Assembly (NCBI RefSeq): GCF_002006345.1
Contig: NZ_LZZM01000194.1
Coordinates: forward strand, 1-42,883
DNA: 42,883 nt
Direction: 5' to 3'
Source of the DNA: Clostridium puniceum
GTDB lineage: Bacteria; Bacillota; Clostridia; Clostridiales; Clostridiaceae
The notes beneath the pieces are model-generated. The model worked only from the letters and a program-made list of their open reading frames with translations, was not told the origin of the DNA and ran no database searches. This document shows, piece by piece, positions 17,341-26,703 of the stretch (position 1 is the stretch's first letter; the number at the start of each line of letters is the position of its first letter). Both the position numbers and the translations under genes were made by a program.

Positions 17341-18390
17341 TTAATCCATATATTCTTTATAAGGTATGCGAACTGCAACTCCAGTTTCATCAAATTTATA
17401 TTGAGTACCTTCAAGCGGTGGTTTTCCACTAAGTAAGTTAGTTCCAATAACATAACATGCTTCTGCCATAGCTGGCGCATCTTGAAGAACAGAACCTGTC
17501 ATTTTTCCTTGTTTAATTAATTCTTGAGCTGCTGGCAAAGCATCAATTCCAACAACGGATATTGTTTTTGAACTATCGCCTGTATTATATCCATACTTTT
17601 GCAATGCTTCAATAGCTCCTATTGCCATTTCATCATTATTAGAAATTATTGCTTCAATTTTATTTCCATAATATAAAAATAGTTGTTCAAATCTATCCCT
17701 AGCTACTTCTCTATTCCAGTCACAAACTGCTAATTCAAGCTGCTGGGTTTGTATTTGAGCATCATTAATTGTTGAAACAGAATATTGTGTTCTTTCAATT
17801 GCTTCTTTATTATCACTTTCCCCCATTAACATAATATACTGAAGTATGTTATCTCCATTTATATCTATTGCTGTTTTATTTTTATTCCATTCATCTATAA
17901 GAATTCTTCCTTGTAGAACTCCTGCTTCTGCCGCATTTGTTCCTACAAAATAAGCTTTATTATAGGATTGAACCGCCCCGATATCAAGTGGCTCTCTATT
18001 AAATAAGACTACTGGAACATTATATCCCTTAATTCTATCAATAACTTCATATCCATCTTTTTCATTAACCATATTTAGCAGCAAGAGGTCAGCACTTTTA
18101 TTTTCCAGCAGTGTATCAATAGTTTGATTTTGTATTTGTTGATCATTCTTCCCATCATAAAAAGTGAATTCAATTTTACCTTCATTATTTTTTTGAATTT
18201 CCTCAAAACTCTGCCGAACCAAAGAAATATATGCATCATCAAATCTATATAATAAAACTGCTGCTTTTATAGGATTTTGTCTTTCATTTATTGTTTTAAT
18301 AGAAATTCCATTTCCATTACACAAGAATATTATAGTAAATAAAATAATTAACAATTGTGTAATTAACAACCTCTTTTTTAGTGCTGCCAT
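17341..18390 (-). CDS. Galactose/glucose-type periplasmic binding protein (MglB-like)
   Basis: This 349-residue protein of the type I sugar-binding family (LacI-like fold) has a hydrophobic N-terminal export segment (about 6-25). The fold shows AAVLLYRFDDAYISLVRQSF, then LLLLNMVN, VPVVLFNREP, YFVGTNAAEAGVLQG, EAIISNNDEMAIGAIEAL and VVGIDALPAA, the pattern of galactose-binding MglB proteins. The Cys after FL at the signal end lacks a good lipobox, so lipid anchoring is doubtful. The ATG at 18390 has AAAGGTGGG upstream; a TTG 27 nt earlier is less likely. No MglA or MglC gene adjoins. It may serve a distant transporter or act as a sensor partner (inference). Confidence 0.8.
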   Translation of the reverse strand: MAALKKRLLITQLLIILFTIIFLCNGNGISIKTINERQNPIKAAVLLYRFDDAYISLVRQSFEEIQKNNEGKIEFTFYDGKNDQQIQNQTIDTLLENKSADLLLLNMVNEKDGYEVIDRIKGYNVPVVLFNREPLDIGAVQSYNKAYFVGTNAAEAGVLQGRILIDEWNKNKTAIDINGDNILQYIMLMGESDNKEAIERTQYSVSTINDAQIQTQQLELAVCDWNREVARDRFEQLFLYYGNKIEAIISNNDEMAIGAIEALQKYGYNTGDSSKTISVVGIDALPAAQELIKQGKMTGSVLQDAPAMAEACYVIGTNLLSGKPPLEGTQYKFDETGVAVRIPYKEYMD

Positions 18391-18865
18391 TATAATCCCA
18401 CCTTTATCCAACAACAAATTATCTCTATATATTGTAATTTTGCAACAAAATTAAATAACAATAACTGTTTTCAATGTATATTCTTTTTGCAACATATATA
18501 TAAATACTTATTTAAATAAAACATCATGATTATGAAACTTTTATTCAGCGGTAAAATAATTCTAAGAATTTAAAAATGTCTTTAAAATTCATATCATTAT
18601 TTTAGCCAATTTCATAATAAATTAACCATCTATATTTGTTGTTTTTTATATTCAATTTCATATATATATATTGCAATTTAGATGTTGAATTTGTAGTAAT
18701 TAATATTTTATTGTTTTATTGAAATATATAAGTTCTAATTGATTTACTACATTAAACTCTCCTGTACATTAGTTGAGCATTAGCCAAATGTATGTAGTTT
18801 ATTTATTAGAATGTATATTAAGTGCTATAATTACTAAAATTTCTACCAACATAAATTCATTTGTA
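18391..18865. other. AT-rich intergenic DNA
   Basis: No gene is visible between the sugar-binding protein start and the mntR stop. A copy of the dispersed TGTTGCAA-type repeat occurs at 18435-18500, inside the likely promoter zone of the sugar-binding protein. Confidence 0.4.
18435..18500 (-). repeat. Dispersed AT-rich element, copy 2
   Basis: Read on the minus strand, TATATATGTTGCAAAAAGAA then TATACATTGAAAAC aligns with the left arm of the element at 1319-1411 (ATATGTTGCAATAATAAATC, TACATCAAAAAAC). It is more diverged than copy 1. Confidence 0.35.
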
Positions 18866-19336
18866 TCATTTTAAGGAATTTCTATAAGCTTTAAATTCAT
18901 GGACTATATTAGGATTAGCTTTCATAAATTGTATAAAATCTCGAAAACACATGGTTGTTTTTTTACTTATTGTATGCTCAATTTTTTCTGTTTCATCTAA
19001 TATTTCACCTTCAGGAATGTCAAGAATTCTCAAAAAATTTTCAATAGTATTATGCCGATTAAGCAATGCTTCTCCAAGGCTTTTTCCTTCTTCTTCAAGT
19101 AGAACAATACCATACTTTTCATATTTGAGAAGTTTTAATTCTTTTAGTTTCTGTACCATTTTCGTAGCAGAAGGAGGCTGTACATTAAGTGCAGCAGAAA
19201 GTTCATTAATTCTTGTAAATCCAGTATTTATTGATAATCTATATATCATTTCAAGATAATCTTCCATAGAAGCTGTAAGTGAATTATCTTCTTTTTTCAT
19301 ATATTCATTAAAAGTATGAAAATCATTTTTAGCCAT
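18866..19336 (-). CDS. mntR: Manganese-dependent regulator MntR (DtxR family)
   Basis: This 156-residue repressor has a winged helix (INELSAALNVQPPSATKMVQ) and a dimerisation domain. All six metal ligands known from Bacillus subtilis MntR can be aligned: Asp and Glu in SMEDYLEMIY, His in NRHNTIENFL, and Glu/Glu/His in ETEKIEHTIS. It should sense Mn2+ and repress uptake. The start chosen is the ATG at 19336 with GGGGGAGA just upstream; an in-frame start 24 codons earlier would add a segment absent from the family. It is divergent from mntH, and a palindromic operator candidate lies between them. Confidence 0.9.
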   Translation of the reverse strand: MAKNDFHTFNEYMKKEDNSLTASMEDYLEMIYRLSINTGFTRINELSAALNVQPPSATKMVQKLKELKLLKYEKYGIVLLEEEGKSLGEALLNRHNTIENFLRILDIPEGEILDETEKIEHTISKKTTMCFRDFIQFMKANPNIVHEFKAYRNSLK

Positions 19337-19442
19337 ATTCTCCCCCACCTTTAAACCTAATTTATTTAATTCATTATATGCTTGAATCACATAAATGTAA
19401 CATACCATAAATTGCTACATAGTTTATATGTATGAAACAGAT

Positions 19443-19456
19443 TTAGTCTAGGCTAA
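19443..19456. promoter_or_regulatory. Candidate MntR operator
   Basis: TTAGTCTAGGCTAA is a palindrome apart from one symmetric mismatched pair, and lies in the mntR-mntH divergent region. Its TTAG...CTAA form resembles DtxR-family boxes. No binding data; the assignment follows from context. Confidence 0.5.
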
Positions 19457-19666
19457 GAAAGTTAAGTGTTAATAACTATGATAATCATATGTATGTTCTA
19501 ATTAACAATTTACAGTTAGTAGTGAACAATAAATTCTAAAAACTCCAAGGATAAATTTCAAAGAACGAAATGTAAAATGGTCACTAAATTAATTTTTCTA
19601 CTATTTTAATGTAGAAATTTAATTAGAACTTATATAAAAATACCATTAGAAAGGTGATGTATTTTC
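19457..19666. other. mntH upstream region with imperfect inverted repeat
   Basis: TATGTTCTAATTAACAATTT (from 19492) is matched imperfectly in inverted form by AAATTTAATTAGAACTTATA (19615-19634). The right part also resembles the right arm of the element at 1319-1411. No gene is seen here; the mntH promoter must lie in this stretch. Confidence 0.35.
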
Positions 19667-20965
19667 GTGGAAAACGAAAGAAATTTAAAAAACACTAGTA
19701 TACTTTCCTCTAAATTTTTAACGTTAAGAGGTGCTATAGATACTGATATAAGAAAATTAAGGCAACTTACAAAATTTTTAGGTCCAGCTTTTGTAGTAAG
19801 CGTAGCATACGTAGATCCAGGAAATTTTGCAACTAATATTAGTGGAGGATCAAAATTTAATTATGCATTGATTTGGGTTATTTTATTCAGCAATCTAATG
19901 GCCATATTTTTACAGATAATGTCCGCAAAACTTGGAATTGCAACAGGTCATAGCCTTCCAGAAATGTGTTCTAAAGTATTTCCTAAAAGTATAAACTGGA
20001 TATTTTGGTTTGTTGCAGAAATAGGTGCTATGGCAACTGATTTGGCAGAATTCCTTGGGGGCACCTTAGGATTATATTTATTGTTTCATATACCTATGAT
20101 ATATGCAGGACTTATAACGGGATTGATAACATATATCATCTGTTATATGGAGAGATATGGTCAAAAGGCTATTGAAATAATAATATCAATATTTGTTTCA
20201 ATTATCTGTATAGCATATACCTTAGAATTATTTCTTGCTAAACCAGATTGGTTTCAAGTTGGAATTCACACACTAATTCCATCACTCCCTAATAGCGAAG
20301 CTGTATTAATTGCTGTAGGAATGCTTGGTGCAACAGTTATGCCTCATGTAATATATTTACATTCACAGTTGGTTCAGCATAGAGGTGTTGATTCATCTAA
20401 CGAAGGCAAATTGAAACATTTAAAAATGGAAAAGATTGATGTTACCATTGCTATGAATATTGCTTTTGTAGTAAATGCTGCAATGGTTGTAGTATCTGCT
20501 GCTATATTTAACAGAAATGGATTAGTAGTTGATACAATGGAGCAGGCTCATACTTCCTTGCAGCCATTATTAGGTTCTTTATCCAGCAGCGCCTTTGGAA
20601 TAGCACTTCTTGCATCAGGCTTGTCCTCTTCTGCCGTTGGAACCATGGCCGGACAAACAATAATGAAGGGCTTCGTAAATTTAAGCATACCAGTAAACAT
20701 TAGAAGACTAATAACTATGATGCCAGCATTAATAATAATTGCACTAGGAATAAATCCAATGAATGCACTTATTTTAAGTCAAGTAGTACTCAGTTTTATT
20801 TTACCATTTCCAATTATCCAGATGCTTATTATAGCTAAACGCAAAGACTTAATGGGTATTTTAGTTAACACTCGCTTTGTGAGGGTCCTAGGTGTTTTTA
20901 TAGCTGCTATAATAATACTATTAAATGTAGTTCTCTTATGCTTAACTTTTACTGGAAATGCTTAA
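19667..20965 (+). CDS. mntH: Nramp-type divalent metal (Mn2+) transporter MntH
   Basis: This 432-residue proton-coupled manganese/iron importer has about 11 transmembrane helices. The metal-binding helix 1 motif DPGNFATN is near 50-57 and the helix 6 motif MPHVIYLHSQLVQHRG is near 225-240, both diagnostic of Nramp proteins. It starts at GTG, 8 nt after AAAGGTGATG; the ATG inside that site is out of frame. The divergent MntR gene and shared operator candidate indicate repression by manganese. A terminator follows at 21086. Confidence 0.93.
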   Translation: MENERNLKNTSILSSKFLTLRGAIDTDIRKLRQLTKFLGPAFVVSVAYVDPGNFATNISGGSKFNYALIWVILFSNLMAIFLQIMSAKLGIATGHSLPEMCSKVFPKSINWIFWFVAEIGAMATDLAEFLGGTLGLYLLFHIPMIYAGLITGLITYIICYMERYGQKAIEIIISIFVSIICIAYTLELFLAKPDWFQVGIHTLIPSLPNSEAVLIAVGMLGATVMPHVIYLHSQLVQHRGVDSSNEGKLKHLKMEKIDVTIAMNIAFVVNAAMVVVSAAIFNRNGLVVDTMEQAHTSLQPLLGSLSSSAFGIALLASGLSSSAVGTMAGQTIMKGFVNLSIPVNIRRLITMMPALIIIALGINPMNALILSQVVLSFILPFPIIQMLIIAKRKDLMGILVNTRFVRVLGVFIAAIIILLNVVLLCLTFTGNA

Positions 20966-20985
20966 TATTATCTTAGGTATTGTTT

Positions 20986-21042
20986 TATATATGTTGTAAA
21001 AAGTAATCTACATTAAAATTTGTAATAGTAGATCATTTCTGA
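20986..21042 (+). repeat. Dispersed AT-rich element, copy 3
   Basis: TATATATGTTGTAAAAAGTA then ATCTACATTAAAATTTGTAA and GTAGATCATT aligns with the left half of the element at 1319-1411. It lies just after the mntH stop codon, before its terminator. Confidence 0.45.
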
Positions 21043-21085
21043 AGAATTAAAATTTCATCATATATAATTAAATATTTAAGTACCT

Positions 21086-21140
21086 AGATAGAAACTCTTC
21101 TTATGCATATTAGCATTTGAAGAGTTTTCTATTTATTTGA
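21086..21140 (+). terminator. Terminator of mntH
   Basis: AGATAGAAACTCTTC (21086-21100) pairs with GAAGAGTTTTCTAT (21119-21132) and is followed by TTATTTG, 120 nt after the mntH stop. Confidence 0.7.
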
Positions 21141-21211
21141 AAAAATTTCATATATAATTTTACATACGAAATACATTAAAGTAATATCTAAATAAGCTTC
21201 TAACACTTTTA

Positions 21212-21273
21212 TAATTATAAAAGGCCAGTAGAGCAAGTATACAACAGTATTGTATATGTTCTACCAGCCTTTA
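21212..21273 (-). terminator. Terminator of the spore-protein gene
   Basis: On the minus strand AAAGGCTGGTAGA pairs with TCTACTGGCCTTT, with an inner TATACAA/TTGTATA pairing, followed by TATAATT. It lies about 65 nt after the spore-protein stop codon. Confidence 0.7.
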
Positions 21274-21338
21274 TTGCCGCGAAGGAAATAGTCAAAGTTC
21301 CTTGGCAAAATTTGATTGTCTCGTTCTCAGCTTATTAA

Positions 21339-21548
21339 TTATTTTAAGCCTTGTTCGTAGCTTTCAATCATGTGTTTTACCATGTAGCCGCCAACGCTTC
21401 CATTTTGTCTTGAAGAAAGGTTTCCTTTGTCTTGATTTTCATAGTCTTGTAATCCAATTTCTGAAGCAACCTCAGTTTTTAATCTGCTTAAACCTGCCTT
21501 TGCTCCTGGTACTACTGTTCTGTTTGATCCACTATTGTTTGAAGCCAT
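21339..21548 (-). CDS. Alpha/beta-type small acid-soluble spore protein
   Basis: This 69-residue DNA-binding spore protein coats and protects forespore DNA. The germination-protease site TEVASEIGL (usual form TEFASELG) is at 25-33, and the C-terminal family signature GSVGGYMVKHMIESYEQGL is at 50-68. Length and both motifs are typical. GGGAGG precedes the ATG. It stands alone with its own terminator, and a CATACTA box upstream suits forespore sigma-G control. It shows that the organism sporulates. Confidence 0.95.
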   Translation of the reverse strand: MASNNSGSNRTVVPGAKAGLSRLKTEVASEIGLQDYENQDKGNLSSRQNGSVGGYMVKHMIESYEQGLK

Positions 21549-21591
21549 AAATATCTACCTCCCTTAATTAATATAAATTTTTGCCTGGCAG

Positions 21592-21621
21592 TAGTATGTT
21601 AACCAACATCACAAATTATAA
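21592..21621 (-). promoter_or_regulatory. Candidate sigma-G promoter of the spore-protein gene
   Basis: On the minus strand a CATACTA box (21592-21598) matches the sigma-G -10 consensus. A weak -35-like TTATAA lies 17 nt upstream. The -35 match is poor, so the call rests on the -10 box and gene type. Confidence 0.4.
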
Positions 21622-21705
21622 TCTATTAAATTGTTAGCAAAAGTGGTATTTAAAGTGTTTATTACATAACTTTAACTGATGGAACTTTTTAATAATATTT
21701 TTATT

Positions 21706-22209
21706 TTATTTCAAACATGTCGAAAATAGTTTTGTTTCTCCTACTTTAGCCTTTTGTGTATTTTCCCATTCAAAATTATATTTACCCTCTAAACTATTTG
21801 TAATAACTAAAATAATAAGTTTACTGTTTGCATTTTTTTCAATATACTCTAAATCTGCTTCTATAATTGATTGTCCCCTTGTAACTTTATCTCCTACTTT
21901 AACAAAAGATGTGAATCCTTCACCCTTAAGTTCAACGGTCTCTAATCCAATATGAATAAGAATTTCTTCACCTAGCGCTGTTCTCAATGCAAAAGCATGT
22001 TTTGTTTCTGCAATCATAATAATTTCTCCATCTATTGGTGCAACAACTTTGCCATCTGATGGCATAATTGCAATTCCTTCTCCCATCATTTTTTCGCTGA
22101 AAATTGGATCTGGAACCTTTTCAATCTTTACAATTTCTCCTGATGTATAAGCAAATACTTCTTCATCTTTAATATTTTTAGATAGCTTTCCTAATATTTT
22201 TTTTAACAT
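21706..22209 (-). CDS. PTS glucose-type EIIA protein
   Basis: This 167-residue single-domain EIIA belongs to the glucose/beta-glucoside class. The phosphorylated His lies in ILIHIGLETVELKGEGF (His86) and the second active-site His in ETKHAFAL (His71). PSDGKVVAPIDGEI is the family N-terminal signature. It relays phosphate from HPr to EIIB. The EIIBC protein encoded two genes upstream lacks this domain, so this is its likely partner. A weak hairpin (22266-22287) lies between it and the glucosidase gene. The ATG has a GGGATG-type site. Confidence 0.9.
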   Translation of the reverse strand: MLKKILGKLSKNIKDEEVFAYTSGEIVKIEKVPDPIFSEKMMGEGIAIMPSDGKVVAPIDGEIIMIAETKHAFALRTALGEEILIHIGLETVELKGEGFTSFVKVGDKVTRGQSIIEADLEYIEKNANSKLIILVITNSLEGKYNFEWENTQKAKVGETKLFSTCLK

Positions 22210-22265
22210 TTATGTAACATCCCTTCAATCTTATTTATTAATAGATTCCTCTTTAATTGAAACAA

Positions 22266-22287
22266 AAGAGCAACTAATGTCACTCTT
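22266..22287 (-). terminator. Hairpin between the phosphoglucosidase and EIIA genes
   Basis: On the minus strand AAGAGTGAC pairs with GTTGCTCTT (9 bp including two G-U) around ATTA, followed by TTGTTT. It may be a partial terminator that lowers EIIA expression, or an mRNA processing stem. Confidence 0.4.
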
Positions 22288-22329
22288 CTGTTATTTCAGT
22301 GATTTAATTTACTACATTTACCATAAATA

Positions 22330-23817
<1,488 letters not shown>

Positions 23818-23862
23818 TTATTTGTCCCTCTCCTTCAGCATTTAATTTTATATTATTAATAA

Positions 23863-25236
23863 TTAATCTAACTCTCTTACATCTTCAAAACCTATGTAAA
23901 GTGTTAAAGCAAAAGAAATCACAAATGCAATTACACATCCAATAGCCGCATTAATTAAATTTCCTGCAGAATTTGGATCGATAAAAATTGGAAGTGTCAA
24001 AATTCCTGTTGGCGCAAATGCCATACGCTTAACACTTGTAATTCCACAATAAAGTCCTGCTATTCCTCCTGCTACAAGTACTGAATAAAATGGTTTCTTT
24101 AATTTAATATTAATACCATACATTGCTGGCTCTGTTACTCCAATAAGTGCTGTAAAGCCTGCACTTCCTGCAATCGACTTAAATTCTTTGTTTCGAGTTT
24201 TCTTAGCTACCGCTAATGCAGCTGCTCCTTGAGCAATATTTGCTACTAAATATCCAACTCCCATTAAATCGTAGCCATAAGTTGTCATTGACTGCATAAC
24301 GATTGGTATAAGTGCATAATGCATTCCTGTCATAACAAGTACAGGTGAAAATGCTCCAAGAATAAGAGCAACTAGCCAAGGTGCAGAGTTATACAATACT
24401 CCCATTCCAGCTGAAACATAATTAGCTATAATTGCTCCTAATGGTCCAACTATAACTAAAGTAACAGGAGTCATTATAAGTAATGTTAAAAAAGGCTTTA
24501 AAAAGAATCTAACGATCTTAGGTGATACTTTGTCAGCAAATCTCTCAACGTATGAACCAGCCCAAACCACTAAAATAATCGGAATAACTGTTGATCCATA
24601 TTTAGCCAAGGTAACTGGAAGTCCAAAAAAATTAAGTGGACTCTGTGGTGAAGCATTTACTAACCCAGCAAATGTTGGATGTAACATCATACCACCAAGT
24701 GTCATTGCCATAAATGGATTCATGTTGAATTTTTTAGCAGCTGTATACGCAAGCATAATTGGTAAGAAATAAAATGCAGTATCTGATACGAAATTTAAGA
24801 TTATATATTCTTGAGACTGCACAGACATAATTTTAAAAACATTAGCTAATAATATTAACAGAGTCTTAACCATTGCTGCTCCTGTTATAGCAGGTAACAC
24901 TGGTGTAAATATACCTGCAATTGTATCAAGAACACGAGATAAAATACTTTCTTTTTTAGTTGAAGTTACTTTGTCAGCTTCTTCCACTTTATCAGACGTT
25001 AACTTTGCAACTTCATCATAAACATGAGAAACATCTGTTCCAATAATTACTTGAAATTGCCCACCTTTATTTATAAATCCTGTCACACCTTTTATATTTT
25101 TAATAGCCTCTGAATCCGCTTTATTTTCATCTATTAAATTAAATCTAAGTCTTGTTGCACAATGAGTTACATACTTTACATTATCTACTCCACCAATTTT
25201 TTGCAAAATTTCCTTTGCTAAATTAACATAATTCAT
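23863..25236 (-). CDS. PTS beta-glucoside-type EIIBC permease
   Basis: This 457-residue sugar permease has an N-terminal EIIB domain with phosphorylated Cys26 in VKYVTHCATRLRFNL, a linker (about 75-100) and an EIIC domain of roughly ten membrane segments. GITSVKRMAFAPTGILTLPI and GAAMVKTLLIL fit the BglP family. The EIIA domain fused in many relatives is absent and is supplied by the separate gene at 21706. It opens the operon EIIBC-glucosidase-EIIA. No BglG/LicT antiterminator gene adjoins; a divergent AraC-type regulator takes that place. Confidence 0.92.
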   Translation of the reverse strand: MNYVNLAKEILQKIGGVDNVKYVTHCATRLRFNLIDENKADSEAIKNIKGVTGFINKGGQFQVIIGTDVSHVYDEVAKLTSDKVEEADKVTSTKKESILSRVLDTIAGIFTPVLPAITGAAMVKTLLILLANVFKIMSVQSQEYIILNFVSDTAFYFLPIMLAYTAAKKFNMNPFMAMTLGGMMLHPTFAGLVNASPQSPLNFFGLPVTLAKYGSTVIPIILVVWAGSYVERFADKVSPKIVRFFLKPFLTLLIMTPVTLVIVGPLGAIIANYVSAGMGVLYNSAPWLVALILGAFSPVLVMTGMHYALIPIVMQSMTTYGYDLMGVGYLVANIAQGAAALAVAKKTRNKEFKSIAGSAGFTALIGVTEPAMYGINIKLKKPFYSVLVAGGIAGLYCGITSVKRMAFAPTGILTLPIFIDPNSAGNLINAAIGCVIAFVISFALTLYIGFEDVRELD

Positions 25237-25405
25237 AATTTCACTCCCTATATTTTAATAATTCATCTTCTTTATTGTTTATAAAATGTAATTATTGAAA
25301 CCTTTATCATATTTTGTTACCATTATTCTAAAGTATTACTTATTCATATTTTTTCTTAAAAATTTAACTTATTAAAATAATAACTTATGAAAACATTTAA
25401 TCATT

Positions 25406-25448
25406 TGTAGCTACAGTTATATTTTATACTTGAAAACAATTGCTTTCA
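25406..25448. promoter_or_regulatory. Candidate operators of the beta-glucoside locus
   Basis: Two palindromes lie in the 300-bp divergent region: TGTAGCTACA (25406-25415, perfect) and TGAAAACAATTGCTTTCA (25431-25448, one mismatched pair). The second also loosely resembles a catabolite-responsive element. Either could bind the AraC-type regulator or CcpA; this is inferred from position only. Confidence 0.4.
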
Positions 25449-25536
25449 ATTTCAAAGTTACATATATTGAGTTACAAAACTTCATATTATTAAAATCTAA
25501 TATAAATTAACTTATTTATAGAGAGGAAAATTTAAA

Positions 25537-26541
25537 ATGGATGTAAAAGAACTTGATAACTTTTTAAGACAACATACTAGACGTGAAATAAACTACTTAA
25601 CTAATCCTAATTACTTAAGCAGTCATTATAAAAACTTAAAAAAACTTATATCTGATAGAAAAGAATATTATATTTTTGAGTTTAAATCTGTTTTAAAAGA
25701 AAACAAAATTGCAATGCATAAGGATGATAGATTTACTTATCTCCGACCTCATACTCATAATGTAATTGAACTAAACTATATTTATTCTGGAAAATGTACA
25801 TATTTAATTAATGGAACACCAAAAACATTGTATAAAGGAGATCTCTGTATTCTTGATACAAACGTAATCCATTCTACAGAACGTTTGCAAGAAAATGATA
25901 TTGTTCTCAATATAGCTATGACTAAATCCTTCTTTTCTACAGGCTTCCTTACACGATTATCTAATCATGGCGTTATTGCAAATTTTCTGTTAAATGCTAT
26001 ATCAGATAACCAAAATCATTATCAATACATTGTTTTACGTTCACAAGATAAATCAAAAATCCCTTCTATTGTTGAAAATCTATCATGTGAATATTTTGAT
26101 CAAATTATAGGCTCAGCAGAAGTAATTGACTCATACATGATTATTCTATTTACTGAAATTTTGCGTACAATTCAGCTTAGAGAAAATATAGAATTCTTTG
26201 AATCAAAAAAAGATACACAACTTATAAAGATCTTAGAATATATTCAATCCAATTATTTAACATGCACACTCTCCGAAGTAGCTCATACTTTTGGCTACAA
26301 TATCAACTATTTAAGTACATTTTTGAAGAAAAAAACTGGAAAATCCTTTAAAGAATTAAAACTAATTCAACAAATGACCTTTGCCAGCTTTCTTCTCATA
26401 AATTCTCAGAAAACAGTGCATGAAATTGCTGATGAAGCTGGTTTCTCAAATCATGGCTTCTTTTTTAATAAATTTCAAAGTTATTTCTCTATGTCTCCAA
26501 AGGAATATAGGGAATTAAACAGGCAAGGAAAGCATTTATAA
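25537..26541 (+). CDS. AraC-family regulator of the beta-glucoside locus
   Basis: This 334-residue regulator has an N-terminal cupin sensor (about 60-125; RPHTHNVIELNYIYSGKCTY) and two C-terminal helix-turn-helix motifs (about 230-330; TLSEVAHTFGYNINYLSTFL, then VHEIADEAGFSNHGFFFNKF). SPKEYRE is the usual family end signature. It is divergent from the beta-glucoside PTS operon and probably switches it on in response to the sugar or its phosphate (inference). GAGAGGAAAA precedes the ATG. Confidence 0.88.
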   Translation: MDVKELDNFLRQHTRREINYLTNPNYLSSHYKNLKKLISDRKEYYIFEFKSVLKENKIAMHKDDRFTYLRPHTHNVIELNYIYSGKCTYLINGTPKTLYKGDLCILDTNVIHSTERLQENDIVLNIAMTKSFFSTGFLTRLSNHGVIANFLLNAISDNQNHYQYIVLRSQDKSKIPSIVENLSCEYFDQIIGSAEVIDSYMIILFTEILRTIQLRENIEFFESKKDTQLIKILEYIQSNYLTCTLSEVAHTFGYNINYLSTFLKKKTGKSFKELKLIQQMTFASFLLINSQKTVHEIADEAGFSNHGFFFNKFQSYFSMSPKEYRELNRQGKHL

Positions 26542-26639
26542 TATCGTATATGTTTAAAGAAATTTAATTGTTCTATATTTCGAGGATAATTCTGTTTTCT
26601 GTTCCTTACTGTTTTTATTAACTTTACTTGTTGTGCTAA

Positions 26640-26691
26640 AAGAAAATAGAGTACCGCTCTTAATTAAGTTTTAATCACTTTGCGACACTCT
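26640..26691 (-). terminator. Terminator of the peptidoglycan-binding protein gene
   Basis: On the minus strand AGAGTGTCGC (26682-26691) pairs with GCGGTACTCT (26648-26657), ten pairs with two G-U, followed by ATTTTCTTTT. It lies about 15 nt after the stop codon. Confidence 0.6.
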
Positions 26692-26703
26692 CTTTTAATC
26701 TAT

